A stretch of DNA of 64,000 bases from Hygrophila difformis. Lineage: Eukaryota > Streptophyta > Magnoliopsida > Lamiales > Acanthaceae. Shown here one piece after another: positions 1 through 11,527 of this stretch. The notes beneath the pieces are model-generated. The model had not been told where the DNA came from. It was given only the letters and a program-made list of their open reading frames with translations, and searched no databases. The stretch covers positions 54,191,459 to 54,255,458 of the forward strand of contig JAOANR010000004.1 in the NCBI GenBank assembly GCA_030278955.1. The letters run 5' to 3'. A program made the translations under genes and the position numbers. How positions within the stretch are numbered: the first letter of the stretch is position 1; each line of letters begins with the position of its first letter.

Positions 1-245
1 CCACATATACTATATGGTATTTACCAAGTCTTGGTATGTGATTTACCAAAAATATTTATGGTGTTTACCAGGTTATTGGTGTGCGCTTTACCACATATAT
101 CTTATGATATTTACCAAGTTATTCCACATATACCATACGTGCTTTACCAAGTTTTTAATATGTGATTTACCACGATTACCTTATGTGTTTACCAAGTTAT
201 TGGTATGTGCTTTACCAAGTTCTTGGTATCTGATTTACCAAGTTA
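1..245. repeat. Minisatellite, about 23-bp degenerate units
   Basis: About ten degenerate tandem units built around TTTACCAAGTTATTGGTATG run from the window edge to the start of the next block. The T(T)TACCA core recurs roughly every 22-25 bp. The array is truncated by the window start, so its full length is unknown. It has no coding sense: the open frame across it is just the repeat translated. Confidence 0.85.
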
Positions 246-338
246 TTACATAGGGCCTAAAACACAATGTTTGAAATGGAGCGGCTTTGACTCTAATAAT
301 ATTTTTTCCATGGGTACCGGGCCCTAGTTTTCCCAATT

Positions 339-832
339 TGATATCACCCAAAATTAAACAATATTTGAGTCCATTACATTCCGGCCCAATAACCAAATAG
401 CCGGTCCAACCCATTAAATCTATCCGAATGAGGATGATCAGGTACATAAGCACGGCATCCAGAAGATCCATTGGAGAGGATCATGGCGGCATTGAAGACT
501 AGGCGCCATCAGAGGAGAGGATCTTGGGAGCGTTACAGAGGTGTTACAACTTGGATGAATGTTGGTGTTCCTCCCTATAAATAATAGGAGGTGGTATCCC
601 AGGAGGCATCTCAACACTTCTCAAGAAGAATCTGCACCATATTTTTCTACTTTATGCCATTTTCCTTTCTGCAAGTTAATTTCCTTCCTGCATTGTTATT
701 TTGTTCTTCCATTCAGCAACTTTATTTATTTACGAGATTTCTTACTTCCCTATAATTTTCTTTTCGTGTAATCCTTTTAGAGTTTCATCAATCAAAGAGA
801 AGTTTTAGTCCTCTAAAAATCCTTGGTTAACA
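339..832 (+). repeat. 5' long terminal repeat
   Basis: Begins TGATATCACCC and ends GGTTAACA. It matches 4330-4821 over its length, including the shared CCGGCCCAATAACCAAATAG block and the CCCTATAAATAATA TATA-box segment near 573-586, the likely promoter core. Small substitutions and indels separate the two LTRs, so the insertion is not brand new. Confidence 0.85.
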
Positions 833-834
833 AA

Positions 835-854
835 TTGGCACGCCCATTGGGACT
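835..854 (+). other. Primer-binding site of the LTR element
   Basis: TTGGCACGCCCATTGGGAC follows the 5' LTR end by two bases, the position expected for the tRNA primer-binding site. Plant gypsy elements often have a TTGG-starting site here. The exact tRNA cannot be assigned by eye. Confidence 0.6.
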
Positions 855-1064
855 CGAGTGGAAACCATATTCGCTTAAGAGTGTATGATACTTAGATCTG
901 GACGAGTAGTAAGGGACTTAACCCAAAAATTTGAAGAAATGTCACTACACGAAGAAACACCAGTAAGGACACCCTCTGAGAACGCCGATAATGCGGCAAG
1001 CACCTCTCAACCACCACAGGGAATAATGCAGGTCCCAACCCTCTCTGAATAGATACGGCTATCG

Positions 1065-1413
1065 ATGACTGAATCGATGGCCGAATTGATGCCTTTACTT
1101 ACAAGGCACCTTATGGACGTGTTGCGGCCTGCCATGGCTGATCAGACTGACAGGATATGTGGATCCCTGCGTACTTCGCAAGAGGGATCTATTCTAGCAA
1201 ATGGCATGATTGTGCCACCAAGCATCCGAGGGCCGTATGGCGGCCCACAGAGGACTTGGGGGACTACTTTTCGCCAGCCGCCACTCTCGGAGTTCGGAGG
1301 CCTGGCGAGTTTGCCCTCATTCCCATCAACTCATGCTTTCACTCCTGCGGCACCTAACATGCCGAACTTCTGTTATGCGGCGCCTCCCATGCCGAAGTAT
1401 GCTTCATCAGGAT
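1065..1413 (+). pseudogene. N-terminal part of retroelement gag
   Basis: An open frame after the primer-binding site encodes a proline- and methionine-rich leader (start MTESMAELMPLLTRH). It is interrupted at 1414 by the hAT insertion. Sequence downstream of that insertion resumes at 2773. The segment is consistent with the low-complexity N-terminus of plant gypsy gag, but without a search this rests on its position between the LTR and the gag core. Confidence 0.5.
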
Positions 1414-2764
1414 TAGGGGTGGTAAAAAACGGTATACCAAGATACCGAAACCGATACCGTACCGTACCAAAATTTTTGGTATGACTAAAACCCATACCGA
1501 TACCGATGCCGAATATTTCGGTATACCGATTTGTATACCGAAATATTCGGTATCCTTTAATAGATACCGTTACCATACCGAACATTATATGATACCGAAC
1601 TTTCGGTTTTTGCCGAAAAATACCGAAAAATACTGAAAAATTGACATACCAAAAATTGTTTACAAATCGGCATCCTATTTACCTATCTATTACAAAGCCA
1701 AAAGCCAAAAGGCCTAACACTATGGGATTACAAAGCTTTGATTCTCACAGATACATGTTCGCTCAAAATAATAAAACAAAAGAAAACAGAAACAGAAATA
1801 AGCCTCCAACTTGTCTCGGACTCGACGGACAGATTGCAGCTTCGTCCTTTCTTTGTCTATTTTCTGCTCCAAGGTCCATGGCCTCCATTTTAGTCCCTTT
1901 GTTGTTCCAGCTTTAAGATCTACAAAGAAAACGTTAGACGAACAAGAATAACAACAAATGTTAAACTATAAGAAGTATACCGAATAGATCTATGTAGATC
2001 TATTATCCTTTAGGCTCGGAACACCCAAATGAAGCAACAACTCAACAATGGAAAACTAAGTCAGTCGGATCCGCCACCTAGGGACGCTGCCAACACCACC
2101 GGGCCATCACAGCTCACCGCCGGAGCCACCACCTAACGCCACAGCTGTGTCACGCCTCCACAGCCCCTCTGCCACCCTCAAACCCTTCACCAGAAAACCT
2201 ATTTCCTGCGAGCCTAACCACCAAGGCTCTAAGAAAGAAGAGAGAACTCACAACCCTCACCGGATCCCAAGCACAGCGTCCCAAGCCCCCTCACAACTCA
2301 CACCACTCGGCCCTTTACACTCACCAATACTCACTGATAGAACATATCTATCCTAAATGTGGAGAAGAAAACACAAAAAAAGGGGAAGTGGGAAATCTGG
2401 AAAGTGGAGAGAGCGCCGCACACCCACACAAAGTGGAGGGGAAATCTGATTTAGGGTTGAGACAACAGACGTTGGAGGGAGTATTTAAAAAATGAATAAA
2501 TGGGCCTCAGTTTGCTTCATGGGCCGATTATGGACTCACAGTAATGGGCCACTATTTCTAACACTAATTAAGAATATTAATAATTTAGAATGATATTAAA
2601 ATTTATATTTCGGTATATCGGTATACCGAAATACCAAAAATTCCGTGAGCTCCATACCGTTGTCGTACCGAATTTTTCGGCATACCTAAATTTCGATATT
2701 TTTCGGTAATTTTCGATACGGCATGCTCGGTATACCGAGTTTTCGGTAAATTTTTCCACCCCTA
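1414..2764. mobile_element. hAT transposon, non-autonomous, ATACCG-rich ends
   Basis: The left end TAGGGGTGG and right end CCACCCCTA form short terminal inverted repeats. They are flanked by the exact 8-bp duplication ATCAGGAT at 1406-1413 and 2765-2772, the hallmark of hAT transposition. Both subterminal regions (about 1430-1630 and 2600-2755) are packed with ATACCG/CGGTAT motifs, which are probably transposase-binding sites. The 0.9-kb middle (about 1640-2570) has no transposase-like frame and contains a GC-rich stretch near 2080-2340 that differs from the rest. The element sits inside the gag region of the LTR element and is therefore younger than it. Confidence 0.9.
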
Positions 2765-2929
2765 ATCAGGATACTTGATGGCGTCTAGCGCTGTACCAGG
2801 TTGTACGGCGATTTCCGGTTCATCTGGCACGGCATCACGGCAGGCGACGGCACAACCATTTGGAGTGGCGGCACTCGTCCCACCGACCGCCATCCCTACT
2901 CTAGCTGCTGTAGGAGGACAGATACCACA

Positions 2930-3070
2930 GGTGGCGACAGCTGCACCACTAACCGCCATGCATCCTCTGGCCGCCAACCCTCTTCCGGTCGCCATGCATC
3001 CTCAGGCCGCCATGCATCATCAGGCCGCCATCCCTCTTCCAACCGCCTGCATCCTCAAGCCGCCATGACT
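2930..3070 (+). repeat. Short tandem repeat in gag, GCCGCCATGCATCCTC-like units
   Basis: Four to six imperfect 15-18-bp units (GGCCGCCATGCATCCTCA and variants) lie in tandem in the proline/alanine-rich part of the gag interior. They encode a repeating A-M-H-P-Q-A pattern in one frame. Replication slippage in the gag leader is the likely origin. Confidence 0.65.
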
Positions 3071-3241
3071 CCTCTAGTCGTCATGCCTCCTATATAGGTG
3101 CCCGCGGTATCACCCGAGTTATTGGCAGATATGATACAGCAACACTTCAGGATTCAACTAAGGCCGATTGAACAGTCCACATACAGGAAACCGTATCCTG
3201 ATTGGGTAGACACCATGTAGCCTTACCCTAGGGGTTTCCAG

Positions 3242-3843
3242 ATGTCCGAGTTCACCACATTCTCAGGAGACGACGGCAAGTCCACTGAGAAACATGTGGG
3301 CAGATTCACTGCTCAATGTGGCGAAGCGGCGGCCAATGATTGGCTAAAGCTGAGGTTGTTCAGTAATCCCTTACTGGACCCGCCTTCGCTTGGTATGTAT
3401 CTTTGCGGCCTAATTCAATTAAGAGTTGGGCTGATCTGGAGAGAGCCTTCCACGACAGGTTCTACACTCCATTGACACGTGTTAGTTTAGCAGAGTTAAC
3501 TAATGCTAAACAATTTGCTGATGAAGCGGCGAGCACCTTTATCAATAGATTACAGCGGCTTAAGGGCCCATGCACAATGGTGGTCCCTGATAGGGAGATC
3601 GCCAATATTGCGGTGGCGAATATGTTGCAAAAATTGAAAGAGCCTTTAATTGTGTAGGATTCCACTGATTTTGCCCAACTGGCCGAGAAAGCGGCCCGCT
3701 TGGAAAAGTTCCTTGAGGAACAAGATGAGAAACATCGACCTACATACGGGTCTACTTTTAATGAGTTGAAACCTGGTAGAGAGGAAGACGAAACAAGGGT
3801 GGTAGCCAACGCAGTAACACTGGGTAAAAATAACCCTGGATAG
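3242..3843 (+). pseudogene. Gypsy gag core (Retrotrans_gag-like), frameshifted
   Basis: The encoded pieces match the plant Ty3/gypsy gag pattern: HVGRFTAQCGEAAANDWLKLRLF, then in another frame FAWYVSLRPNSIKSWADLERAF, FHDRFYTPLTRVSLAELTNAKQF and FINRLQRLKGPC, then AQLAEKAARLEKFLEEQ. A frameshift near 3370 splits the first part, and an in-frame stop at 3655-3657 interrupts the later part. No zinc knuckle or pol follows; the sequence degenerates after about 3845. The gene therefore cannot make a full gag protein. Confidence 0.8.
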
Positions 3844-4110
3844 TGGCCTCTAAAAAATATATAAGTGGCGGCTTGGCCTCTAAAAAAAAAGTGAAAGTGG
3901 CGGCATATATAAAAAAAAGGATGGGAAGAGCCGCCAAGTAAAAAAAAAAAAAGGTGGCGGCTTAAAATTATTTGATGGTGGTGGCTTGTTTGCTTTAAAA
4001 GAAAAAAAGGTGTTGGCTTGAATTAAAAAAAAAAAGTGGCAGCCGCCATTCACAAAAAAAAAAAAAAAAAAAATGCATGTGGCGGCTTGGCAGCCGCCAT
4101 TCCCCTTCAA
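3838..4110 (+). repeat. Degenerate GTGGCGGCTT / poly-A repeat
   Basis: Repeated GTGGCGGCTTG blocks alternate with A-runs of 7-19 bases, in both directions (GCCGCCA also occurs). It lies between the gag remnant and the 3' LTR, where pol would be in a complete element. It looks like slippage-generated filler. Confidence 0.6.
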
Positions 4111-4310
4111 TTAGACACTTTCATTTAATAAAAAAAAATTATATATATATATTTGTTAATTAAAATAAATATTATAGTTAAACCTGAGAGTAAACATGCA
4201 CGATTTCTCATTTTTGCATGCCGATAGCGGCAGTTATAATTGAAGTCTGGAAGTTTAGAAAATCATGGGATTCAAAATATGTGCGTATTTCAGTCTCAGT
4301 TCCATCGACC

Positions 4311-4329
4311 GAAAGCGCAAGGGGGCATC
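4311..4329 (+). other. Polypurine tract of the LTR element
   Basis: GAAAGCGCAAGGGGG followed by CATC lies directly before the 3' LTR start at 4330, the position of the plus-strand primer. Confidence 0.55.
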
Positions 4330-4821
4330 TGTTATCACCCAAAATTAAACAATATTTGAGCCTATTACATTCCGGCCCAATAACCAAATAGCCGGTCCAA
4401 CCCATTAAATCTATCCGAATGAGGATGATCAGTTACAGAAATGCGGCACCAGAAGATCCGTTGGAGAGGATCATGGTGGCATTGAAGACTAGGCGCCATC
4501 AGAGGAGAGGATCTTGGGAGCGTTACCGAGGTGTTACAACTTGGATGAATGTTGGTGTTCCTCCCTATAAATAATAAGAGGTGGTATCCCAGGGGGCATC
4601 TCAACACTTCTCAAGAAGAATCTGAACGTTATTTTTCTTACTTTCTGCCATTTTTCTTTCTGCAAGTTAATTTCCTTCCTGCATTGTTATTTTGTTCTTC
4701 CATTCAGCAACTTTATTTATTTACGAGCTTTCTTACTTCCCTATATTTTCTTTTCCTGTAATCCTTTTAGAGTCTCATCAATCAAAGAGAAGTTTTACTC
4801 TCTAAAAATTATTGGTTAACA
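4330..4821 (+). repeat. 3' long terminal repeat
   Basis: Begins TGTTATCACCC and ends GGTTAACA. It is a direct copy of 339-832 with scattered differences (for example CAGGGGGCATC against CAGGAGGCATC after the TATA region). Confidence 0.85.
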
Positions 4822-5280
4822 TAAATCTAAATTAATCTCAAGCTTAGGGATAGTTTGATTTAACGAATTTAATTAGGGAGGATTTGGGGGTATATTTGCA
4901 TTTGTGAATAATCCCTTCTACACCATTGTTTGGTAAATGAATTATTCCCAACCCCTTAGTATTATTATACACTTATAAAATTACTTTCAAAAAGACACGA
5001 ATGAAGTTGACGCAAGCACCGACCCCGTTAAATTAAACAAATACCAATTAATTAAGTACGAGCATTAAATTAAATAATGCGAAGCGCAATACGAGTGAGG
5101 ATCATCAATTGTGGAATATAGGGGTTTTTTTGGTTTGCTTTTTCTCTTTTTTTCCTAGCCTAGCCTGGTTGGCTGTGTAGAAAAAAAAAAAATAAAAAAA
5201 ACTGTGGAATATAGGGGGTTGGGTTAGAGTATAGAATCACCCATTTCAGATCAATGTATATAAATTAGGTGTTTTGTGTT

Positions 5281-5420
5281 CTTTTTTTTTTAAATAAATA
5301 TTTGTACCTATGTGTCGGAAAAGGTGCGCGGGATTCAAGCCACACAAATTACAAAGGGGATAAAGGGCATGGATAGGGCACCGGTTGAAACTGAACCCCT
5401 ATAGTTAGAATACAGAGAAC
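5281..5420 (-). mobile_element. SINE remnant, family 1
   Basis: A T-run at the left is followed by sequence related to the family-1 SINEs elsewhere in the window (CACACAAATTACAAAGGGGATAAA and the GATAGGGC...GAACCC segment). The orientation is minus, with the poly-A tail read as T at the left. The tRNA-related head is badly decayed. Confidence 0.5.
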
Positions 5421-5894
5421 ATGAACGGTCAAGTTTCATTCCCAATTAGGTGTTTTGTCTTGAATTTTCACTTTAAAAATATACTGAATTTATATTTTAA
5501 AATATCAATCAATAAATATGAAAAATATTTATTCCCACTTTTGTACCGGAATTCAACATTTAGAAATTACAATTCAACAAATTGCTTCGGTAGGCAAATG
5601 GGAACGGCATTAAAATACTAATAAATGTTGGTGGGTCAACTTATTTAAGTTTTAACAAACTGTCTTGTTTTGTAGTGTCAGCGAACCCGGGACGTTGTGT
5701 CTATCCAGATCCTGGTCTTCCAGCACCACACGAATAAATATATTGCTTGAATCTTTCTGGTTCTGTGCTCCCTGGAGCTACTAAAATCTACTATACGCAC
5801 GAGGATACCAACTGCCCAATTGCCGTTAGCCATATCGCCTTACCAGAATTTCAAAATTGACTGTGTTGTAAAATTTATTCACTAGGCTTAATAT

Positions 5895-6000
5895 TTTTTT
5901 TTTTTAGGTGAATACAAGTGTAACATTAGATTTCATTGGACATAAAATTAATCCCTCGAAGATTGGGTGAGCATTTAAGGGTTACCTCTCCAAAGTTAGC
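5895..6000 (-). mobile_element. SINE remnant, family 2
   Basis: TTTTTTTTTTTTAGGTGAATAC, then ATTGGACATAAAATTAATCC, CTCGAAGATTGGGTG and TTACCTCTCCAAAG align with the copy at 25480-25650 in the same order. The tRNA-like part at the far end is missing. Confidence 0.4.
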
Positions 6001-6161
6001 TAGATAAATATATGTATACGAATATTTATTTAATTTATTATAGTAAGATTATTTGACAAATAAATCATATTTAAAAAGATTATATAGTATTAAAATTGAC
6101 ACTTTATAAAAAACCTAAAAAATATACTGAACACCATATAATATACTAATTTGAATATATT

Positions 6162-6285
6162 TTTTTTCACTAAACTGCCTAGAGACTAAGAAAAAGTGGT
6201 GGGAACCTATGCCACATAAATTATAAATGAATAAAAGGAGATGATAGGGGAGGGGTAGGAATCTATACCTAACCTACTAATTTGA
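6162..6285 (-). mobile_element. SINE remnant, family 1
   Basis: A T-run, then AAGTGGTGGGAACCTATGCC, ACATAAATTATAAATGAATA and GGGGAGGGGTAGGAATCTAT: the same order as the copies at 13816 and 21150. The 5' (tRNA) part is truncated. Confidence 0.5.
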
Positions 6286-6580
6286 ATAATTGATCATCTT
6301 ACTAGAACAAAATTAATTTTCTTGGGTATTTTCATCCTTTTTCCATGTTCACACCAATTACCATTGCTGTAAAGATAACCCTATTTTTTTGGTCACATTT
6401 GTTGTGAAGCTTCTGCTTCGTGTTGCAAATTAGAATTAAAATCTTCCCTAAAAGCTCTTCCCGAAAAACAAAAATTGTTCCCAAAAAAGTTTAGACGCAA
6501 CGAGATTCTCCCAATGTTTTAATATTATGAAAGCGCCCCTCAACATCTTCCATATTACTCAAACCACCCCCTTCCCTTCC

Positions 6581-7165
6581 ATATTCGTCAGAAAGGTCCA
6601 CAGCATTCACACCCCTTAAGTATCCCTCCAATTACGACACTACCATAACGACCAAAAACTACCCAACGCACATTTTCCTTTCCCGTAAAATACTTCCCTC
6701 ATCAGGGACACTCCCGTCATTTCGTTCCCCCGCCGCTTACAAGTTACAAGTGCCAAGGCAGCCTCGTGGAGACCCGAAAACTGTGATGCGTGGAACTTGG
6801 TGACGGTGCAAATGGCGCGGATCGCTTCCGAGAGATCGTATTTCTGGTTCTGGATCTCCATTTTGATTTGTTCCTCTGCCTTTGTTGTTTCGGATTGACC
6901 GTAGGACGAATTCGAAAGGTTATTTTTGTTTTCCTTGCTTGTTTTTTGGGTTTTCGTTCGCGCGGTTTATTTATTTATTTATTTTTTTATTGTTGTTGTT
7001 TCGTAAAGGTTTGGATTGGATTCCTTCCTTAACAGGGCTGCATTGCGGATATGGTTTGTTGATTTTGGAAAATTTCGTGTTTTCTGGCGTTGGCTGAATG
7101 TACGGACGGACGGATGCTCGTTTGTTTGTTTGACTTTTGATTTAGCTAGCGCCGTGCTGATTTGA
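6581..7165 (+). promoter_or_regulatory. Probable promoter and 5' UTR of the LPA1-like gene
   Basis: The segment upstream of the ATG is pyrimidine-rich with many CCC/TTCC runs and loses the AT-rich, repeat-filled character of the flank, as plant core promoters and leaders often do. Around 6918-7165 it contains GT- and T-rich sequence that could hold a 5' UTR intron. No clear TATA box was identified. Confidence 0.35.
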
Positions 7166-10100
7166 ATGGCGACCGTGGCGGCGGAGGCGGGCGTGGCGAA
7201 GCTTCTGTACGTAATTGTGTTGGAGGATGATGCACCGCCGGAGAGGAAGGACGCGTTTTCGTTTCGGTATACGAGGTCTCTTCTTCAGAGCACTCTGCAG
7301 CTCATGGGATGTAAGGCTCGTCACGCATTCAAGGTATTTATGTTTTCTTTGCCGTTTTGTTTAGTCAAATTTTTTCAATATTGATATGTTTTTGTTGTTT
7401 ATGTCTTTTGTGTTGGCATGCATGCCCTTCTTGTGGATATGCGTGTAGTGTGTTGTTGTTGTCTACGTAATCCGTTGACAATTCGGAAAATTTTAAATCT
7501 GAGAACGGAGGATATGGATAGTAGAGTTCTAGTAGATCTGTAGATATGAAGGAGAGAAAATGTTTGTTTGTTTCTTATTTATTTATTTATTTATATGTGG
7601 CATTTTTTAAGTCACCAAAAGATGTCTTCTAACGACTGTTGGAAAAAGTAGTGAAATGGTTATGTATGTTGTCCTATACTTAATAAATGATCGTTGTTGA
7701 TGTAACTACAAAATTGCTGGATCTGAGTGTATTGCATTTGCTTCAGTCTATGATTGAGAGATTCTTTCTACCTTTTTCATCCCATGAAATTGTTCCATGA
7801 GTTAATATCTGGTTTAGAGAATATCAATTTATCTTAATCTGACTAGTTAGTAGTTTGCATTGTGTTCCTAAAATCTGAACAAACTGTTGAGTGCCTCAAG
7901 AATTGAGGTTATGCATTAACACATATGACACGTTGTAGAGGTCTTAATAGCAATATGCAGTGGCCTGTTGCATCGCATGAGGATTAATAGTTCTAATTCT
8001 CTAAGAAAAGAAGAGAAAAAAAAATCATATTACATGCACTTTATGGCTACCCTGTAGTCCATCTCAATGTTAACTCTTGGAATTCCGCATTTGTCAGATT
8101 AGCCAAAGGGTATTTGAATTGATGAAACATGAAAACTTTGTGGAGAAATTTGTCTCAGAATGCGTAGAAGTGTCGCCACAAGAAGCTAAAGTGTATCCTC
8201 AAAGGGAGAATGAATGCAGTGTTCATGTCTGCCTGGACAAACAGGATGGAGGTCGCTTATTCCAGGAGAAGGATAAGAAAGAAAGAAGACCATTTGAACA
8301 ATACAAACGTCGAATCACCTTGGTTGTCAGAAGAAAAGTTTTTCTAGATGTTATATGTAAAGCACTTTCAGAGTACAAGTACATGGGGCCAAATCAGAGG
8401 GCTGATCTTATCTTAGCTTGCAGGTAAAGCTTACATGTTATTTTCAGTTTCCCATTCTGAGGTTTTATATGAAGATGAAAAAGATTTATTTCCTCTAGGG
8501 CACCCTTTTACATTATACTCAACATATGGTCGGTGGTTGATTTTATTTTTAATAAATTGCAGTCAATGTTCTGTTTTTCTTCCCTGAGTGTCTTTGAAAC
8601 GTACCTGTTATTTTGCTAATTTTACCCGGGGAAATGGATTTCTGTCCTTATTTGGTTATGCCAAGTGTTGCCTGGTGTGATCTACAATCAAGCATAGTCA
8701 TTGAGTCTTCTTCTTGGACGTCGAATTTCTGCATGGTGCATAATCAGCATCGAAGTAGTTTATAGTCCGTCTATTTGTCACTGTGCCTTGCTAGCTCGGT
8801 GTCCATACAAATTCTGTGATGCTGTAACATTCAGCTAAATGAATTTCTGTTGAACTCCTCTAAGACTCTTGCTGTTTCCAGAATACGAGAAAGAAAGGAA
8901 TCTGTAACTGTCCTACTCTGTGGCACTAGTGGCTGTGGAAAATCTACTTTATCTGCTTTACTGGTGGGTTTTCTGTTGGCTTTTCGCGTTTCTTTTACTT
9001 TCTCGAAGGTGTTTGGTATTATCCAATTGATTTTATTTATTTTTGAATATTTGAGGATTGTGGCATTTGAGTTTCAGAATGGTGTACACTTTCTGTTTGT
9101 AACTGTTTGTAACTATTAGGATCGTCAACATTTACTAAATTGTTTTTTGAGCAGGAGAAACTTTTAACAACAAAGAATATATTTAAAAGTGAATAAGTGG
9201 TAGTTCCTTGTCCTAAATTAGAATCTTTCTCCATTTTATGCATCATTGCCCATGACTTGTAATTTCTCCTTTCTTTTAGTTACCCAAATTCAATCGATGT
9301 TTAATTTCGTGTCACATGTGGCAGGTGAAGACACTCGATTCTGAAATTCTCGTCTATTATCATTGCAGGGTGGCAGGTTAGGTGTTACTACTGTTGTATC
9401 AACCGATTCAATTCGCCATATGATGCGGAGTTTTGTCGATGAAGAACAGAACCCGTTACTCTGGGCTTCAACTTATCATGCTGGTGAATGTCTAGATGCC
9501 GTTGCAGTTGCAAAAGCTAAGACCAAGAAGAGGGCTAAGGAATCAGCTGGTGTTTCTGCTGCCTCACCAGCCAAGGGTGCAGGATTCAGCAATCCCATTA
9601 CTCAGAAATCTGAGGGCAATTCTACTACTGGTAATTTGATCAGTGAGAAGCAGATGGCAATAGAAGGATTCAAAGCACAAAGTGAGATGGTGATTGATAG
9701 CCTTGACCGACTGATTACTACTTGGGAAGAGCGGAAAGAATCAGTCATAGTAGAAGGAGTTCACTTAAGTCTCAATTTTGTGGTAACAATTACACGAACT
9801 GTTGTGAAAATATAGTAGTAAAATATGAAATGCGACAGTGTAATGGTGGTGTAATTTGTCTCCCAATTTTATTGTCGTGCAGATGGGGCTCATGAAGAAG
9901 CATCCTTCAATCATACCCTTCATGATTTACATTTCAAGTGAGGATAAACACTTGGAAAGATTTGCAGTTCGTGCCAAGTACATGACACTAGACCCTGCTA
10001 GAAACAGATATGTTAAATACATACGGAACATACGAGCAATCCAGGAGTATCTCTGCATGCGAGCAGATAAACATTTGGTACCAAAAATAAACAACACTAA

Positions 10101-11527
10101 CGTTGATAGAAGTGTAGCAGCCATCCATGCGACAGTTTTCAGCTGCCTGAGGAGGCGTGAGGCAGGAGACAATCTTTATGATCCAATCACTAACACGGTC
10201 ACTGTTGTGGACGAAGAGTACAGGAATCAGTGCACGGCCAATTCATTAAGCTCCCAGGGAATGCTCCAGTTGATCCAGAGACAAGGTTCTAGCAGGCATT
10301 TGATGGCACTTTTGAATGATGATGGCACTGTGGCGAAGGCATGGCCGATCGACATCATGAATTATCCCGCAGGGAGCAGAATAGGAACTCCCATGTACGG
10401 CCCTCTGCGAATTGGTAAAGCAGAACCTGTGAACGTGCAGTTTGGTCTCTTTGGGTTAAGTGCTTGGCCTGGTGACCATGGATGCACAAGTCGTACCAGC
10501 AGTGTTGATGATTCTAGAGGTGATTTGACTGACAATGGGAGTCGCTATATATCATCTGGTTGCAGCTCTCCTAGGTTTTCCGATGCACCGGCCAAAGAGG
10601 TATGTTTAGAGTCTCTTTCGTCAACTTGTATGGCTATAATCTGCTATTCTCCGTATTAACTTCTGAAGTACCCCATTACCTTTGGCATTTTCCCTTGTTT
10701 TGCAGCTCAAGGAGAACCTGTCTGTGGATGGTAGTGATGAAGAGGTCGATGACGAGCCATTGGACATCGACAGCGATGAGGATTTTAGTAACCATCATGA
10801 TCAGATGCAAGAAGAGGTAAGAATGCTCAACTACATGTGTAGCCAGTAGGTACTAATTCTAATATCACAAATGTCAAATATGCTTGCACACGCGTGCACA
10901 CACACACACACACACGCACACATCTGGCAATGGAAACAGCAGATGGTCATGATGTCTGATAATTATGATTTCGCAAGCATGTACTTGAAACATAATAAAT
11001 TGATGGCTGGCTATGTTACCTGCCTTTTCGTTGTAGAAGTAGGTTTCGTAATGGTTAAAGTGTCATTTTTCTTTTCCTTTAGCTGCTCTAAAAGTAGTTT
11101 GCTCATGGTGCCAAATATGCATATTTTTCAGTTGGAAGGCTCTGTAGATGAGGGATCCACAAAATCAGACGAGGAATATGATGATCTTGCCATGGAGGAT
11201 ATTTCGAATAGTGGGTACATCTCTGATGACGAATATCACAGTGAGGCCAAGGAAGGCTCATCCAGAGGCGAATTGCATATGCATGGCCTAGTGGACAAGT
11301 TCAGAAAGAAACTCGAGCTCTTGAAGAGGACGAGAAGCGTACCTCTATCGAAGTCTCATATACGCCCATCATCACCAACGGTTAGAGCACACCATTCGGG
11401 GACCCATCGGTTAAGAAACCGATCAATGAGCACACCAAAAAGTCAGGGATCAAGGATGGTAAATGAATTCACTCAGAGTGAAGACGTAGAAGCAGAAGCA
11501 GCAGATGCGAATTTGGGTCACAGTTAA
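7166..11527 (+). CDS. LPA1: LPA1-like P-loop kinase homologue (2-phosphoglycerate kinase family)
   Basis: Seven exons join in frame to 737 aa: 7166-7333, 8098-8423, 8882-8963, 9369-9782, 9883-10599, 10706-10816 and 11132-11527; all introns are GT-AG. The start was chosen because [18 protein letters not shown] matches the conserved N-terminus. The Walker A loop GTSGCGKST lies at residues 179-187, split from [18 protein letters not shown] by intron 3. Later come [13 protein letters not shown], then a long acidic, serine-rich tail ([17 protein letters not shown]). Length and domain order fit plant LPA1 proteins, the family of rice LOW PHYTIC ACID 1, which affect seed phytic acid and resemble archaeal 2-phosphoglycerate kinase. 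The enzymatic reaction in plants is not settled. A paralogue of the same family would look similar, so the symbol marks the family rather than proven orthology. Confidence 0.92.
10886..10923. repeat. CA microsatellite in LPA1-like intron 6
   Basis: A (CA)n tract with a few interruptions (CGCGTG, CACG) lies in the last intron between exons ending 10816 and starting 11132. Confidence 0.85.

Larger units (their letters stand above)
339..4821 (+). mobile_element. LTR retrotransposon, Ty3/gypsy-like, gag only
   Basis: Two near-identical direct repeats of about 490 bp (339-832 and 4330-4821), each starting TG and ending CA, flank an internal region. A tRNA-primer-like site follows the left LTR and a purine-rich tract precedes the right LTR. 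The interior carries only gag-like sequence; no protease, reverse transcriptase, RNase H or integrase is visible, so this is a non-autonomous or internally deleted copy. The interior is split by a hAT element at 1414-2764. No convincing 5-bp target duplication is seen (CAATT on the left, TAAAT on the right), which may mean recombination between elements or decay. Confidence 0.85.
4822..6580. other. AT-rich intergenic DNA with three SINE remnants
   Basis: No gene is seen. Degenerate SINE-like segments lie at about 5281-5420, 5895-6000 and 6162-6285, described separately. The short open frame at 5421-5621 has no recognisable content. Confidence 0.6.
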
